Assembly (NCBI RefSeq): GCF_003217255.1
Contig: NZ_QJTE01000003.1
Coordinates: forward strand, 310,001-374,000
Length of the DNA stretch: 64,000 nucleotides
Direction of reading: 5' to 3'
Source of the DNA: Pseudoroseicyclus aestuarii
GTDB taxonomy: Bacteria; Pseudomonadota; Alphaproteobacteria; Rhodobacterales; Rhodobacteraceae
Positions 26,186 through 35,625 of this stretch are shown here, one piece after another; position 1 is the first letter of the stretch; every line of letters begins with the position of its first letter. The notes beneath the pieces are model-generated. The model saw nothing but the letters and a program-made list of their open reading frames with translations. It searched no databases and was not told where the DNA came from. Both the position numbers and the translations under genes were made by a program.

Positions 26186-27718
26186 ATGACTGGTTTCGAT
26201 CAGATGAACCGCCGAGGATTCCTCAAGGGCACGACGGGCGCCCTTCTGGCCGCGCCTCTGGGCGGGCTTTATGTCCGCCAGGCGATGGCGCAGGGCCGGA
26301 TGATGCCGATCGCCTCGCCCTACGGCCCGGTCCGCCCGGTCGCCGACCGCACCACCGGCCTCGAGCTGCTGCAGCTGCCCGAGGGCTTCAGCTACCAGAG
26401 CTTCGGCTGGGCCGGCGATCCGATGGACGACGGCAACCCCACCCCCTTCGAGCATGACGGCATGGGCGTCGTCGGCAGCCGGATGGTGGATGGCGAGCAG
26501 GAGATCACCCTGATCCGCAACCACGAATCCACCGTGCGCCCGATGGCCGGGCTGATCCGGGCGCCGGGCCTTTACGACACCGCGACCCTGTCGGACGACG
26601 GCGAGACGGGTCAGGCCGCGGGCGGCACCACCACGCTGGTCTACCGCGGCGATCAGTGGGTCTCGGCCCGCCCCTCGATCGGCGGCACGATCAACAACTG
26701 CGCCGGCGGCGTCACCCCCTGGGGCACCTGGCTGACCTGCGAAGAGGACAAGGCCGATTTCACCGAAGACGGCGGCCTGCCGCATGGCTACGTCTTCGAG
26801 GTCTCGGCCGATCCCGCCGAGACGACGGGCCAGCCGATCAAGGACATGGGCCGCATGGACCACGAGGCCGTCGCCCTCGATCCCGCGACCGGCAGCCTTT
26901 ACCTGACCGAGGACGACCGCAATCAGGCCGGCCTCTACAAGTTCGTGCCGGTGAACACCGACCAGCGCTACGGCGCGCTCGCCGAGGGCGGCGCGCTCTT
27001 CATGGCGAAGGTCGTGGGCGAGGAGGGGGCCGACCTGCTCGACCCGGCGATCGGCGACAGCCACCGCATCGAATGGGTCGCGATCGAGGATCCCGATCTG
27101 CCGCCGCAGCCCTTCACCGAGGCGCCCTTCGAGGAGGGCAACATGGCCTCCGGCCCCTTCAAGCAGGGCCGCGATCTGGGTGCGCTGCGCTTCAGCCGGC
27201 TCGAGGGGATCTGGTACTCGGACACCGAGAAACTGTTCTACATCGTCGACACCTCTGCCGGCCGGGGCGAGGATGACGGCGAGCCGAATGTGATCGGCCG
27301 CGGCGAAGGCGCCGTCTGGACCTACGATCCCGCCAGCGAGACTCTGGCCTGCATCTGGAAGTCCGACAACCCGGTCGCCGGCAACAACCCCGACAACATC
27401 ACCGTCAGCCCCCGCGGCGGCGTGCTCCTGTGCGAGGACGGCGGCGGCGTCGAGGACGAGTTCGGCATGGGCGAGCGTCTGCTCGGCCTGACGCCGCAGG
27501 GCGAGACCTACGTCTTCGCCAAGAACAACATCACCCTCGACAGCGAGCGGCTGGAGCGGGCGGCCAAGAACCCGGCCTTCATCGAGGCCGGCGATCACCG
27601 CGAGAACGAATGGGCCGGCGCCACCTTCGATCCAACGGGCCGCGTCCTCTTCGTCAACATCCAGACGCCGGGCATCACCTTCGCGATCACCGGCCCCTGG
27701 GACAAGGGCATGCTCTGA
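26186..27718 (+). CDS. Tat-exported PhoX/DUF839-family protein
   Basis: 510 residues from ATG 26186 (GGGAGC upstream). The twin-arginine signal is NRRGFLKGTTGALLAAP (about residues 8-24), ending at QAMAQG, so a folded protein is exported. The mature part is PhoX-like: LLQLPEGFSYQSFGWAG, TLIRNHES, GGTTTLVY, NNCAGGVTPWGTWLTCEED, MDHEAVALDP and FVNIQTPG. PhoX enzymes are calcium/iron-dependent alkaline phosphatases that release phosphate from organic esters. The TPWGTWLTCEE cysteine and acidic residues that bind metal are present. Without a PHO box seen, phosphate control is only likely. Confidence 0.9.
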   Translation: MTGFDQMNRRGFLKGTTGALLAAPLGGLYVRQAMAQGRMMPIASPYGPVRPVADRTTGLELLQLPEGFSYQSFGWAGDPMDDGNPTPFEHDGMGVVGSRMVDGEQEITLIRNHESTVRPMAGLIRAPGLYDTATLSDDGETGQAAGGTTTLVYRGDQWVSARPSIGGTINNCAGGVTPWGTWLTCEEDKADFTEDGGLPHGYVFEVSADPAETTGQPIKDMGRMDHEAVALDPATGSLYLTEDDRNQAGLYKFVPVNTDQRYGALAEGGALFMAKVVGEEGADLLDPAIGDSHRIEWVAIEDPDLPPQPFTEAPFEEGNMASGPFKQGRDLGALRFSRLEGIWYSDTEKLFYIVDTSAGRGEDDGEPNVIGRGEGAVWTYDPASETLACIWKSDNPVAGNNPDNITVSPRGGVLLCEDGGGVEDEFGMGERLLGLTPQGETYVFAKNNITLDSERLERAAKNPAFIEAGDHRENEWAGATFDPTGRVLFVNIQTPGITFAITGPWDKGML

Positions 27719-27728
27719 TCCGGCGGGA

Positions 27729-28667
27729 TCAGTCGCGCGAGCCCTGGCGGGCGGGGTCTTCGGGCCCCGCCCGTCCCGTTCTGACATAGCGGGTCAGCGC
27801 GGCGACGAGGTGGTCGAAGACCGCCCCGACGCGGGGCAGGGCGCGCAGGTCGCGATGCGCGACCACCCAGACCGGCAGCGCCAGCGTCACCGCCCCCTCC
27901 AGCACCTCGATGAGGCGCGGATCGGCGCGCCCGACGGGCCGCTGCGCGAAGACGAGGCCCAGCCCCGCCCGCGCCATCGCCAGCTGCGCGGGGTGGTTGT
28001 CGACACGCAGGGTGATCATCTCCGCCGCGCGGGGGCCCAGAAGCTGCTCGGCCAGGGCCAGGTCCGCTGCGGACCGGTCGGGCCCGATGAGGCTGTGCTG
28101 CGCCAGATCCTCCAGCCGCTGGGGCCGGCCGCGCGCCGCGAGGTAGTCGCGGTGGCCGAAGAGGCCGATCGGGATCTCTCCGATGCGCCGCGTCACCAGC
28201 GTGTCCTGCGCCGGGGGATGCATCCGCACCGCGAGATCGGCCTCCTGCTCGGTGAGGTTGGCCTGCCGGTTCGACAGCGCCAGCTCAAGCCGCAGGCCGG
28301 GATGGCGCGCGAGCAGCGGCGGCAGCATCGCGGGCAGCACCTCGACCCCGACGAAGTCCGCCACCGACAGCCGCACCCGCCCCGCCACGAGGCCGGGCGG
28401 CGAGGCGGCGGTGCGCAGGAAGGCGTCAGAGGCATGGGCCATGGCACGGGCCGGCGCCTCGAGCGCGCGGGCCTGCGGCGTGGGCAGCAGCCCCTGCGAC
28501 GACCGGGTGAAGAGCGTGACGCCCAGCCGTGCCTCCAGCGCCGCGATCCGAGACCGCATCGTCGGCTGCGTCACCCCCAGCCGCCGCGCGGCGGCGGAGA
28601 GGCTGCCCTCCTCAAGAACCGCGAGAAAGGCCTGCTGATCGTCCCAGGAGGGGGGCATGACGCTCAT
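27729..28667 (-). CDS. LysR-family transcriptional regulator
   Basis: 312 residues. Winged helix-turn-helix at about 8-65 (FLAVLEEGSLSAAARRLGVT, then QPTMRSRIAALEARLGVTLF), followed by a LysR substrate domain. Divergent from the epimerase-like gene, which starts 91 bases away and is the probable target. The last 20 residues (RTGRAGPEDPARQGSRD) are encoded across the hairpin at 27749-27772. Confidence 0.92.
   Translation of the reverse strand: MSVMPPSWDDQQAFLAVLEEGSLSAAARRLGVTQPTMRSRIAALEARLGVTLFTRSSQGLLPTPQARALEAPARAMAHASDAFLRTAASPPGLVAGRVRLSVADFVGVEVLPAMLPPLLARHPGLRLELALSNRQANLTEQEADLAVRMHPPAQDTLVTRRIGEIPIGLFGHRDYLAARGRPQRLEDLAQHSLIGPDRSAADLALAEQLLGPRAAEMITLRVDNHPAQLAMARAGLGLVFAQRPVGRADPRLIEVLEGAVTLALPVWVVAHRDLRALPRVGAVFDHLVAALTRYVRTGRAGPEDPARQGSRD
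27749..27772. terminator. UUCG hairpin serving the convergent PhoX-like and LysR genes
   Basis: GGGCGGGGTC-TTCG-GGCCCCGCCC: a 10-bp stem (one G-U) with a UUCG tetraloop, 31 bases after the PhoX-like stop. It lies inside the last codons of the LysR gene. No T-run follows. Confidence 0.6.
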
Positions 28668-28758
28668 GCATTATTGACTAGCAGCTTGGCATCTTTGGGC
28701 AATGGTTGATGAGGTCTTGGCCCGTCATCTTCTGCTCGTGCAAGGCAAGGAGACGAGG

Positions 28759-29757
28759 ATGTACGGGCAAGAGGCGAAGACGGCACTGGTTCTGGGCGCG
28801 ACCGGCGGCATCGGCGGCGCGGTGGCCGAGGCGCTGCTGGCGCGCGGCTGGAGGGTGCGCGGCATGGCGCGGGATGCGGCGACGGCGGCACGGGGCTGGA
28901 CCGGCGCGCCGGGGATCGAGTGGGTGCAGGGCGACGCGATGCGCCGCGCCGATGTCATGGCCGCGGCGCGCGGGGCAGGGGTCATCGTCCACGCCGTGAA
29001 CCCGCCGGGCTACCGCGACTGGGACCGGCTTGTCCTGCCGATGATCGACAATACCATCGCCGCCGCCCGGGCGGGGGGGGCGCGGATCGTGCTGCCGGGG
29101 ACGGTCTACAACTACGACCCCGCGCAGGTGCCCCTGGCGCGCGAGGACAGCCCGCAGCAGCCGGCCAGCCGGAAGGGGCGGATCCGCGTCGCGCTGGAGC
29201 GGCGGCTGGAAGAGGCCTCGGGCCGCGCCCCGGTGCTGATCCTGCGGGCCGGCGATTACTGGGGCCCCGGCGCACGGTCGAGCTGGTTCTCCGCCGGGAT
29301 GATCGGCGAGGGGCGCCCGCTGCGCAGGCTGACCCTGCTGACCCGGAGCGGCGCCGGGCACAGCTGGGCCTATCTGCCCGACGTGGCCGAGACCGTCGCG
29401 CGCCTGCTGGACGCGCCGGAGCGCCTGCGCCCCTTCGAGCGGGTCGGGATGGAGGGGCTCTGGGATGAGGACGGGACGCGGATGCCCGCGCTCGTCGAGG
29501 AGGCCCTGGGCCGAAGGCTGCCCCGCAAGCGCTTTCCCTGGTGGGCGATGCGCGCCCTCGAGCCCTTCGGCGGCTTCGCGCGCGAGGCGGCAGAGCTGCG
29601 GCCGCTCTGGTCGCACCCCTTGCGCATCGACAACACGCGCCTGCGCGCGCTGTTGGGGGAAGAGCTGCGCACACCGCCGTCCGAGGCGATGCGCGCCGCC
29701 CTCGCGGCGCTGGGCCTGCTGGAGCCTGCTGGAGAGGCACCGGTCCCGGTGGGGTGA
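28759..29757 (+). CDS. NAD(P)-dependent epimerase/dehydratase-like protein
   Basis: 332 residues from ATG 28759, preceded by AAGGAGACGAGG. The Rossmann motif is LVLGATGGIGGAVAEALLARG (about 10-30). It is an atypical or extended SDR: LPGTVYNYDP and RAGDYWGPGARS replace the usual YxxxK context, and the Tyr-Lys pair is not clear. The family includes nucleotide-sugar epimerases and many NAD(P)H-binding enzymes of unknown substrate. It is divergent from a LysR regulator, which probably controls it. Confidence 0.85.
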   Translation: MYGQEAKTALVLGATGGIGGAVAEALLARGWRVRGMARDAATAARGWTGAPGIEWVQGDAMRRADVMAAARGAGVIVHAVNPPGYRDWDRLVLPMIDNTIAAARAGGARIVLPGTVYNYDPAQVPLAREDSPQQPASRKGRIRVALERRLEEASGRAPVLILRAGDYWGPGARSSWFSAGMIGEGRPLRRLTLLTRSGAGHSWAYLPDVAETVARLLDAPERLRPFERVGMEGLWDEDGTRMPALVEEALGRRLPRKRFPWWAMRALEPFGGFAREAAELRPLWSHPLRIDNTRLRALLGEELRTPPSEAMRAALAALGLLEPAGEAPVPVG

Positions 29758-29760
29758 CGC

Positions 29761-29785
29761 GGGTGGCCCGCTGAGCGGGCCACCC
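29761..29785. terminator. bidirectional hairpin between epimerase-like gene and lysC
   Basis: GGGTGGCCCG-CTGAG-CGGGCCACCC: perfect 10-bp stem, 5-base loop, between the convergent stops at 29757 and 29798. Confidence 0.7.
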
Positions 29786-29797
29786 GGGGCGCCCGTG

Positions 29798-31048
29798 TCA
29801 GACGCTTTCGGCGGCGGGCTTGTCGAGGTCGAACTCGTCGTGCAGCGCCTGCACGGCAAGTTCCATGTACTTGCGGTCGATCAGCACCGAGATCTTGATC
29901 TCGGAGGTGGTGATGACCTTGATGTTGACCCCCTCGGCCGAGAGCGCCTTGAACATCCGCGCGGCGACCCCGGCGTGGCTGCGCATGCCGATGCCGACGA
30001 CCGACACCTTGCTGACGCCCTTGTCCGCGACGGTGTCGTGAAAGCGGATCTCGCCGCGCTCCTTGGCGTCCTGCATCGCCTTCTCGGCCCGCGCGACCTG
30101 GTCGATCGGGCAGGAGAAGGTCATGTCGGTGCGCCCCTCTTCCGAGATGTTCTGCACGATCATGTCGACGTTCACCCCGGCCTCGGCCAGCGGGCCGAAG
30201 ATCGCGGCGGCGATGCCGGGCCGGTCGGCGACCGAGATCAGCGTCATCTTCGCCTCGTCGCGGCTATAGGCGACCCCGGCGACCACATTGCTTTCCATGA
30301 TATCCTCCTCGCCCACGACCAGCGTCCCGGCCTCGTCCGACTGTTCCTCGAAGCTGGAGAGCACCCGCAGCTTCACCTTGTAGCGCATCGCCAGCTCGAC
30401 CGAGCGCGTCTGCAGCACCTTGGCGCCAAGGGACGCGAGCTCCAGCATCTCCTCGAAGGCGATGCGGTCGAGCTTGCGGGCCTTTTCGCAGATCCGCGGA
30501 TCGGTCGTGTAGACGCCGTCGACGTCGGTGTAGATGTCGCAGCGCACCGCGCCGAAGGCGGCGGCAAAGGCGACGGCGGTGGTGTCAGACCCGCCGCGGC
30601 CCAGCGTGGTGATCCGCCCCTCGGGCGAGACGCCCTGAAAGCCGGCGACGACCGCGACCTGCATGCCCTGGGCGAACCGCTCCATGATGTTGTCGGTCGG
30701 GATCTCCTCGATCCGGGCGCTGGAATGGGCGGAGTTCGTCTTGAGCGGCACCTGCCAGCCCTGCCAGGAGCGGGCGGGCACCTCCATCTCCTGCAGGCGC
30801 AGGGCCATCAGCCCGGCGGTCACGTTCTCGCCCGAGGAGACGACGGCATCGTATTCGCGCGCGTCGTAGAGGGGCGAGGTCTCGTTCACCCAGCCGACCA
30901 GCTCGTTGGTCTTGCCGGACATCGCCGAGACGATGACGATCACCTGGTGCCCGCGCGCGACCTCGACGGCCACGCGTTTCGCCGCGCGCTGGATCCGGTC
31001 CAGCGTGGCGACGGAGGTGCCGCCGAATTTCATCACCAGGATCGACAT
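29798..31048 (-). CDS. lysC: aspartate kinase
   Basis: 416 residues, normal for the monofunctional enzyme. The kinase domain opens ILVMKFGGTSVATLDRIQRA and contains SSGENVTAGLMAL, TLGRGGSDTTAVAFAAA and TDVDGVYTTDPRI. Two ACT domains follow (about 265-410), with FGPLAEAGVNVDMIVQN and MRSHAGVAARMFKALSAEGV as landmarks. It phosphorylates aspartate as the first step to lysine, threonine, methionine and diaminopimelate, and is feedback-inhibited through the ACT domains. AAGGGGGATCC precedes the ATG. Its terminator on the minus strand is at 29761-29785. Confidence 0.97.
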   Translation of the reverse strand: MSILVMKFGGTSVATLDRIQRAAKRVAVEVARGHQVIVIVSAMSGKTNELVGWVNETSPLYDAREYDAVVSSGENVTAGLMALRLQEMEVPARSWQGWQVPLKTNSAHSSARIEEIPTDNIMERFAQGMQVAVVAGFQGVSPEGRITTLGRGGSDTTAVAFAAAFGAVRCDIYTDVDGVYTTDPRICEKARKLDRIAFEEMLELASLGAKVLQTRSVELAMRYKVKLRVLSSFEEQSDEAGTLVVGEEDIMESNVVAGVAYSRDEAKMTLISVADRPGIAAAIFGPLAEAGVNVDMIVQNISEEGRTDMTFSCPIDQVARAEKAMQDAKERGEIRFHDTVADKGVSKVSVVGIGMRSHAGVAARMFKALSAEGVNIKVITTSEIKISVLIDRKYMELAVQALHDEFDLDKPAAESV

Positions 31049-31149
31049 GGATCCCCCTTCTCGTCAGTCCGCCGGCGTCTTTATCGGCGCAGGTGATGTA
31101 AGGGAAGGGGGGGCGGGCCGGCCCGGGCATCGAGCCCGCGCCGGCCCGC

Positions 31150-31173
31150 GCCGCCCGCCTTCGGGCGGGCGGC
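31150..31173 (-). terminator. strong hairpin after edd
   Basis: GCCGCCCGCC-TTCG-GGCGGGCGGC (plus strand): perfect 10-bp stem with a 4-base loop, 22 bases after the edd stop at 31195. No U-run. Confidence 0.65.
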
Positions 31174-31194
31174 CGGCGGTGGAGGTGGAGCGCC

Positions 31195-32994
31195 TCAGAC
31201 GACGACCGCGGCGCCATCGGCGCTGGAGCCGACGGAGGCGCGGAAGGCGGCGAAAAGCTCGCGCCCGACGCCGCTGCCGTTGCCGGCGAGATCGGGCCGC
31301 TCGGCCACCCGGCCTGCGAGATCGGTCAGCACCTCTATCCGGCCCGAGGGCGCGTCGAGCCGCAGGATGTCGCCGTCGCGCAGCAGGCCGATGGGCCCGC
31401 CCTCTGCCGCCTCGGGGGCGACATGGATCGCGGCGGGCACCTTGCCGCTGGCGCCCGACATGCGCCCGTCGGTGACGAGGGCCACCTTCAGCCCGCGGTC
31501 CTGCAGCACGGCGAGGATCGGGGTCAGGTTGTGCAGCTCGGGCATGCCGTTGGACTTCGGCCCCTGGTAGCGCACCACGACGATGGTATCGGCGGTGAAT
31601 TCCCCGGCCTGGAAGGCGGTCTTGACCGCCCCCTGGTCGTGAAAGACGCGCACCGGCGCCTCGATCACCTGCCGGTCGGCGGCGACGGCGGAGGTCTTGA
31701 TCACCGCCCGGCCGAGGTTGCCAGAAAGCTGCTGCAGCCCGCCCGTGGGCTGGAAGGCATCGGCGGCGGGGCGCAGGATCCGCTCGTTCAGCGGCGCTTC
31801 GGGGCCGGGGCCGTAGACGACGCGGCCTTCCTTCAGGGTCGGTTCCTGCGTGTAAAGCGACAGCCCGTCGCCGGCCACGGTACGCACATCCTCGTGCAGC
31901 AGGCCCGCTTTCAGCAGATCGCCGATCATGTAGCCAAGCCCGCCCGCCGCGTGGAAGTGGTTCACGTCCGCCAGACCGTTGGGATAGACCTTGGCCATCA
32001 GCGGCACGACGGCCGAGATATTGGCGAAGTCCTCAAGATCGAGGATCACCCCCGCCGCCCGCGCCATGGCCGGCAGGTGCAGGACGAGGTTGGTCGACCC
32101 GCCCGTCGCCATCAGCCCGACGATGCCGTTCACGAAGGCCCGCTCGTCAAGGATCTCGGAGACCGGCGTATAGGCATTGCCCAGTGCCGTGATCTCGGCC
32201 GCGCGCTTCGTCGCCGCCTCGGTCAGGGCGTCGCGCAGGGGGGTGCCGGGGTTCACGAAGCTGGAGCCGGGCATGTGCAGGCCCATGAACTCCATCAGCA
32301 TCTGGTTGGAATTGGCGGTGCCGTAGAAGGTGCAGGTGCCGGGGCCGTGGTAGGAGGCCATCTCGGATTTCATCAAGGCCTCGCGCCCGACCTCTCCGGC
32401 GGCGAACTGCTGGCGCACCTTGGCCTTCTCGTCGTTCGGCAAGCCGCTGGTCATCGGCCCTGCGGGCAGGAAGATCGAGGGGATGTAGCCGAAGGTCGCC
32501 GCCGCCATGACGAGGCCCGGCACGATCTTGTCGCAGACCCCGAGGTAGAGCGCGCTGTCGTAGGTGTTGTGCGACAGGCCGACGGCAGCGGCCAGCGCGA
32601 TCACGTCGCGCGAGAAGAGCGACAGCTCCATCCCGGTCTGGCCTTGCGTCACGCCGTCGCACATCGCGGGCACGCCGCCCGCGACCTGCGCCGTGGCGCC
32701 ATTGGCGCGGGCGGCGGCGCGGATCAGCTCGGGGTAGCGCTCGTAGGGCTGATGGGCCGAGAGCATGTCGTTGTAGGCCGTGATGATGCCGATGTTTGGC
32801 GCCCGCCCCTCGGCCAGGGCCTGCTTGTCGTCGCTGGCGGCATAGGCATGGGCCTGGTTGCCGCAGGTCAGATGCGCCCGGCGCGGCCCCTCGGCGGCGG
32901 CGCGGGCCATTGTGGCCATGTACTGGCCCCGCGCCGCCTCGCTGCGGGCGCGAATACGGTCGGTGACGGCGTCGATCGTGGCGTGGAGTGTCAT
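31195..32994 (-). CDS. edd: phosphogluconate dehydratase (Entner-Doudoroff)
   Basis: 599 residues. IlvD/Edd family with cysteines for the iron-sulfur cluster in [31 protein letters not shown] and [10 protein letters not shown], and [20 protein letters not shown] confirming Edd rather than IlvD. It converts 6-phosphogluconate to KDG-6-phosphate. The ATG at 32994 follows AAGGAGCCGCC. The eda gene that normally accompanies it is not adjacent here. A perfect palindromic operator lies 50 bases upstream of the start, so sugar-responsive repression by a LacI-type regulator is likely. Confidence 0.97.
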   Translation of the reverse strand: MTLHATIDAVTDRIRARSEAARGQYMATMARAAAEGPRRAHLTCGNQAHAYAASDDKQALAEGRAPNIGIITAYNDMLSAHQPYERYPELIRAAARANGATAQVAGGVPAMCDGVTQGQTGMELSLFSRDVIALAAAVGLSHNTYDSALYLGVCDKIVPGLVMAAATFGYIPSIFLPAGPMTSGLPNDEKAKVRQQFAAGEVGREALMKSEMASYHGPGTCTFYGTANSNQMLMEFMGLHMPGSSFVNPGTPLRDALTEAATKRAAEITALGNAYTPVSEILDERAFVNGIVGLMATGGSTNLVLHLPAMARAAGVILDLEDFANISAVVPLMAKVYPNGLADVNHFHAAGGLGYMIGDLLKAGLLHEDVRTVAGDGLSLYTQEPTLKEGRVVYGPGPEAPLNERILRPAADAFQPTGGLQQLSGNLGRAVIKTSAVAADRQVIEAPVRVFHDQGAVKTAFQAGEFTADTIVVVRYQGPKSNGMPELHNLTPILAVLQDRGLKVALVTDGRMSGASGKVPAAIHVAPEAAEGGPIGLLRDGDILRLDAPSGRIEVLTDLAGRVAERPDLAGNGSGVGRELFAAFRASVGSSADGAAVVV

Positions 32995-33044
32995 GGCGGC
33001 TCCTTGCGGCTGGCGCAGTGGCGAAGCGGGAGGGATCGAGATTA

Positions 33045-33058
33045 CGTTAGCGCTAACG
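33045..33058. promoter_or_regulatory. palindromic operator, LacI-family type, upstream of edd
   Basis: Perfect 14-bp palindrome CGTTAGCGCTAACG with a central CG and TTAGCGCTAA core. This is the layout of LacI/GalR-family operators, and gluconate-type repressors use similar sites. It is 51-64 bases upstream of the edd start. The regulator is not in the window. It could also affect the divergent methyltransferase gene. Confidence 0.65.
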
Positions 33059-33173
33059 GCGCGACAGTTCCATGACCCTTACCGTAGCGTCATGCGGGCC
33101 TTCGCGCAATTCGCTGCAGCGCGGCATTTCGATAGGTCTTTCCGCCTTCATGCAGGCGGGCTACAGCGCGTGG

Positions 33174-34364
33174 ATGAGTGATTATCCCACGATCCGTCTC
33201 CTGCCCAAGGCCGAGGCCCGCGCCATCCGCCACGGCTTTCCCTGGGTCTATGCCAACGAGCTGGTGATGGACCGGCGCACCCGGGGCCTGACCCCCGGCA
33301 GCTTCGCGATCCTCGAGGACGCGGAGCGGCAGCCCATGGGCCTCGTTACCGTGAACCCCGCCAGCCGCATCGCCGCGCGGATGCTGGACCGCGATCCCGA
33401 GGCGGTGATCGACGGCGCCTGGCTGCGGGCGAAGCTGTCGCGTGCGCTGAGCTACCGCGATGCGCTTTACGATGCGCCCTTCTACCGCCTGATCCATGCC
33501 GAGGCCGATGGCCTGCCCGGCTGCATCATCGACCGCTTCGGCGATGTCGCGGTGCTGCAGCCGAATGCCGCCTGGGCCGATGCCATGGCCGATGAGATCG
33601 CCGCGGCGCTGGTCGAGCTGGCGGGCGTGGGCACGGTTATCCTGAACGGCACCGGCCGCACCCGCACGCAGGAGGGGCTGACCGAAGAGACGCGCCTGCT
33701 GCAGGGCGCGGCGCCCGAGGGGCCGATCCCGGTGCCGATGAACGGCGCGACCTACATGGCCGACGTGATGGGCGGGCAGAAGACCGGCCTCTTCTTCGAC
33801 CAGCGTCCCAACCACGCCTTCGCCGCGCGGCTGGCGCCGGGCGGGCGGGTGCTTGACGTCTTCAGCCATGTCGGCGGCTTCGCCCTTGCCGCGCTGGCCG
33901 GCGGCGCAGCCTCGGCCCTCGCGGTCGACGGCAGCGCTCCGGCGCTTGCGCTGGCCGAGCAAGGTGCCGAGTCGGGCGGCATGGCGGATCGCTTCGCCAC
34001 CCGGCGCGGCGATGCCTTCGACACGCTCGCGGCGCTGGAGGCCGAGGGCGAGCGCTTTGACCTCGTGGTCTGCGACCCGCCGGCCTTCGCGCCCTCCAAG
34101 CAGGCGCTGGACGCGGGGCTGCGCGCCTACGAGCGGATCGCACGCCTCGCCGCGCCGCTGGTCAAGGAGGGCGGGTTCCTGACGCTCTGCTCCTGCTCCC
34201 ATGCCGCCGATCTGACGCAGTTCCGCGCCGCCTGCACGCGCGGCATCGGCAAGGCCGGGCGCGCGGGGGCGATCATCCGCACCGGCTTTGCCGGGCCCGA
34301 TCATCCGGTGCTGCCGCAGCTGGCGGAAAGCGGCTACCTCAAGACGCTGACCTACCGGCTGTGA
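33174..34364 (+). CDS. class I SAM-dependent rRNA methyltransferase, RlmI-like
   Basis: 396 residues from ATG 33174. An N-terminal PUA-like domain (about 1-75, TIRLLPKAEARAIRHGFPWV) and an alpha/beta linker precede the Rossmann methyltransferase: motif I VLDVFSHVGGFALAALAG (about 222-239), motif IV DLVVCDPPAFAPSKQALD (about 296-313), then LTLCSCSHAA with the catalytic Cys region. This is the m5C methyltransferase family of RlmI (C1962 of 23S rRNA). It matches, as I recall, the RSP_2647 family of Rhodobacter sphaeroides. Its stop overlaps the GTG of the PIN-domain gene by four bases. Confidence 0.9.
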   Translation: MSDYPTIRLLPKAEARAIRHGFPWVYANELVMDRRTRGLTPGSFAILEDAERQPMGLVTVNPASRIAARMLDRDPEAVIDGAWLRAKLSRALSYRDALYDAPFYRLIHAEADGLPGCIIDRFGDVAVLQPNAAWADAMADEIAAALVELAGVGTVILNGTGRTRTQEGLTEETRLLQGAAPEGPIPVPMNGATYMADVMGGQKTGLFFDQRPNHAFAARLAPGGRVLDVFSHVGGFALAALAGGAASALAVDGSAPALALAEQGAESGGMADRFATRRGDAFDTLAALEAEGERFDLVVCDPPAFAPSKQALDAGLRAYERIARLAAPLVKEGGFLTLCSCSHAADLTQFRAACTRGIGKAGRAGAIIRTGFAGPDHPVLPQLAESGYLKTLTYRL

Positions 34365-34942
34365 GCGGCGCGCGCCGCCTGCCGGAGCGGCCGCGCCTGC
34401 TGATCGACGCCTGCGTTCTCTATCCGACGGTGATGCGCGAGGTGATCCTTGGCGCAGCCGCTGAGCGCCTCTTCGAGCCGCGCTGGTCGCCCCGCATCCT
34501 CGAGGAATGGGCCCGCGCCGCCGCCCGCCTCGGCCCCGCGGGCGAGGCAGTGGCACGGGGCGAGATCGCCGCCCTCTCGGCCCGCTGGCCCGAGGCCGCC
34601 GTCACGCCCACCGAGGCGCAGGAGCGGCGTCTCTGGCTGCCCGACCCGGCGGATATCCACGTGCTCGCTGCCGCCGTCACGGCCCATGCCGATGCCATCG
34701 TGACGGTGAACGCCAAGGATTTCCCGAAAAACCTGCTCGAGGAAGAGGGGCTGACGCGTCTCGATCCCGACGGCTGGCTGGCCGGGCTGGCACTGGCGCA
34801 TCCGCAGGAGATGACCTCCGTGGTGCAGGCGGTGCTGGAGGAGGCGCGGCGCCTTTCGGGCGAGGATTGGACCCTGCGCGCGTTGATGAAGAAGGCGCGC
34901 CTTCCGAGGCTGGGCAAGACGGTGGAGCGGCTGGCGGGCTAG
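34361..34942 (+). CDS. PIN-domain protein (RSP_2648-like)
   Basis: 193 residues. The PIN nuclease fold is visible: LLIDACVLYPTVMREVILG (first catalytic Asp, about residue 15), EEWAR (Glu, about 48), LPDPADIHVLAAAVTAHADAIVT with D-x-x-D (about 94-106) and VNAKDFPKN (last Asp). PIN proteins cut RNA, and VapC toxins belong here, but this one has a C-terminal extension of about 60 residues and no small antitoxin gene beside it. It is translationally coupled (GTGA) to the rRNA methyltransferase, which suggests an RNA-processing role. I recall the pair RSP_2647/RSP_2648 in R. sphaeroides. Confidence 0.85.
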   Translation: MSGARRLPERPRLLIDACVLYPTVMREVILGAAAERLFEPRWSPRILEEWARAAARLGPAGEAVARGEIAALSARWPEAAVTPTEAQERRLWLPDPADIHVLAAAVTAHADAIVTVNAKDFPKNLLEEEGLTRLDPDGWLAGLALAHPQEMTSVVQAVLEEARRLSGEDWTLRALMKKARLPRLGKTVERLAG

Positions 34943-35625
34943 GCCTCGAGCCACTTGCGCTCGTTCTCCTCGATCGCGGCAATGCGCTTCTCGGCCTGGG
35001 GGTGGCTCAGCAGCCAGGCCGCGCGCCCGCCGCCACCGCCGCCGGCCATCGCGTCCAGCTTGCGGAACAGCGCCTTCTGCGGCGCGGTGCCGATGCCCGA
35101 CCGGATCAGCAGGGCCGAGGCATAGGCATCGGCCTCGAACTCGTCCTGCCGCGACAACCGCGCCGAGAGCAGGGAGGTGAGGCCCGCCGCGATCCAGCCG
35201 CCGAGGCCCGGGATCAGGCGCCCCAGAACCGTCGTCAGGGCGACGCGCAGCGCATTCTGGCTGGAGAAATCGATCATCCGCCGCCGCGAATGACCCAGCG
35301 CGACATGCCCCAGCTCATGCGCGATGACGGCGGCCAGCTCCTCGGCCTTGACCTCGCCCCTGTTGTAGCGCTCGAGGAAGCCGCGCGTCAGGAAGATGCG
35401 GCCATCCGGCGCGGCGAGGCCGTTGACGACGGAAACCTCGTAGATATTGACGCGAATGCGCGGGATCTCGAGCGCGGCGGCCATCTTGCGGCACAGGGCC
35501 GCGAGGGCCGGATCGGCCAGCTCGGTCGAGCTGCTCGATAGCTCACGCCGCGTGCGCCACGCCGAAAAGTGGTACATCGCAAGGCCATAGGCGATGGCCA
35601 GAAGGATCGGCGTCAGCTTCAGCAT
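34939..35625 (-). CDS. M48-family metalloprotease
   Basis: 228 residues. N-terminal hydrophobic segment (about 3-20, KLTPILLAIAYGLAMYHFSA) acts as anchor or signal. The zinc motif is AVIAHELGHVALGHSRR (about 98-114) with third ligand region EFEADAYASALL (about 163-174). The family includes HtpX- and Oma1/BepA-like proteases that degrade damaged envelope proteins. It is shorter than HtpX (about 290 residues) and has only one clear membrane segment. Its 3' end overlaps the PIN-domain gene by four bases. Confidence 0.9.
   Translation of the reverse strand: MLKLTPILLAIAYGLAMYHFSAWRTRRELSSSSTELADPALAALCRKMAAALEIPRIRVNIYEVSVVNGLAAPDGRIFLTRGFLERYNRGEVKAEELAAVIAHELGHVALGHSRRRMIDFSSQNALRVALTTVLGRLIPGLGGWIAAGLTSLLSARLSRQDEFEADAYASALLIRSGIGTAPQKALFRKLDAMAGGGGGGRAAWLLSHPQAEKRIAAIEENERKWLEA

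Noticed and set aside
34361-34942. VapC toxin of a toxin-antitoxin pair
   Set aside because: No small antitoxin gene precedes or follows it, the protein is longer than VapC, and it is coupled to an rRNA methyltransferase.
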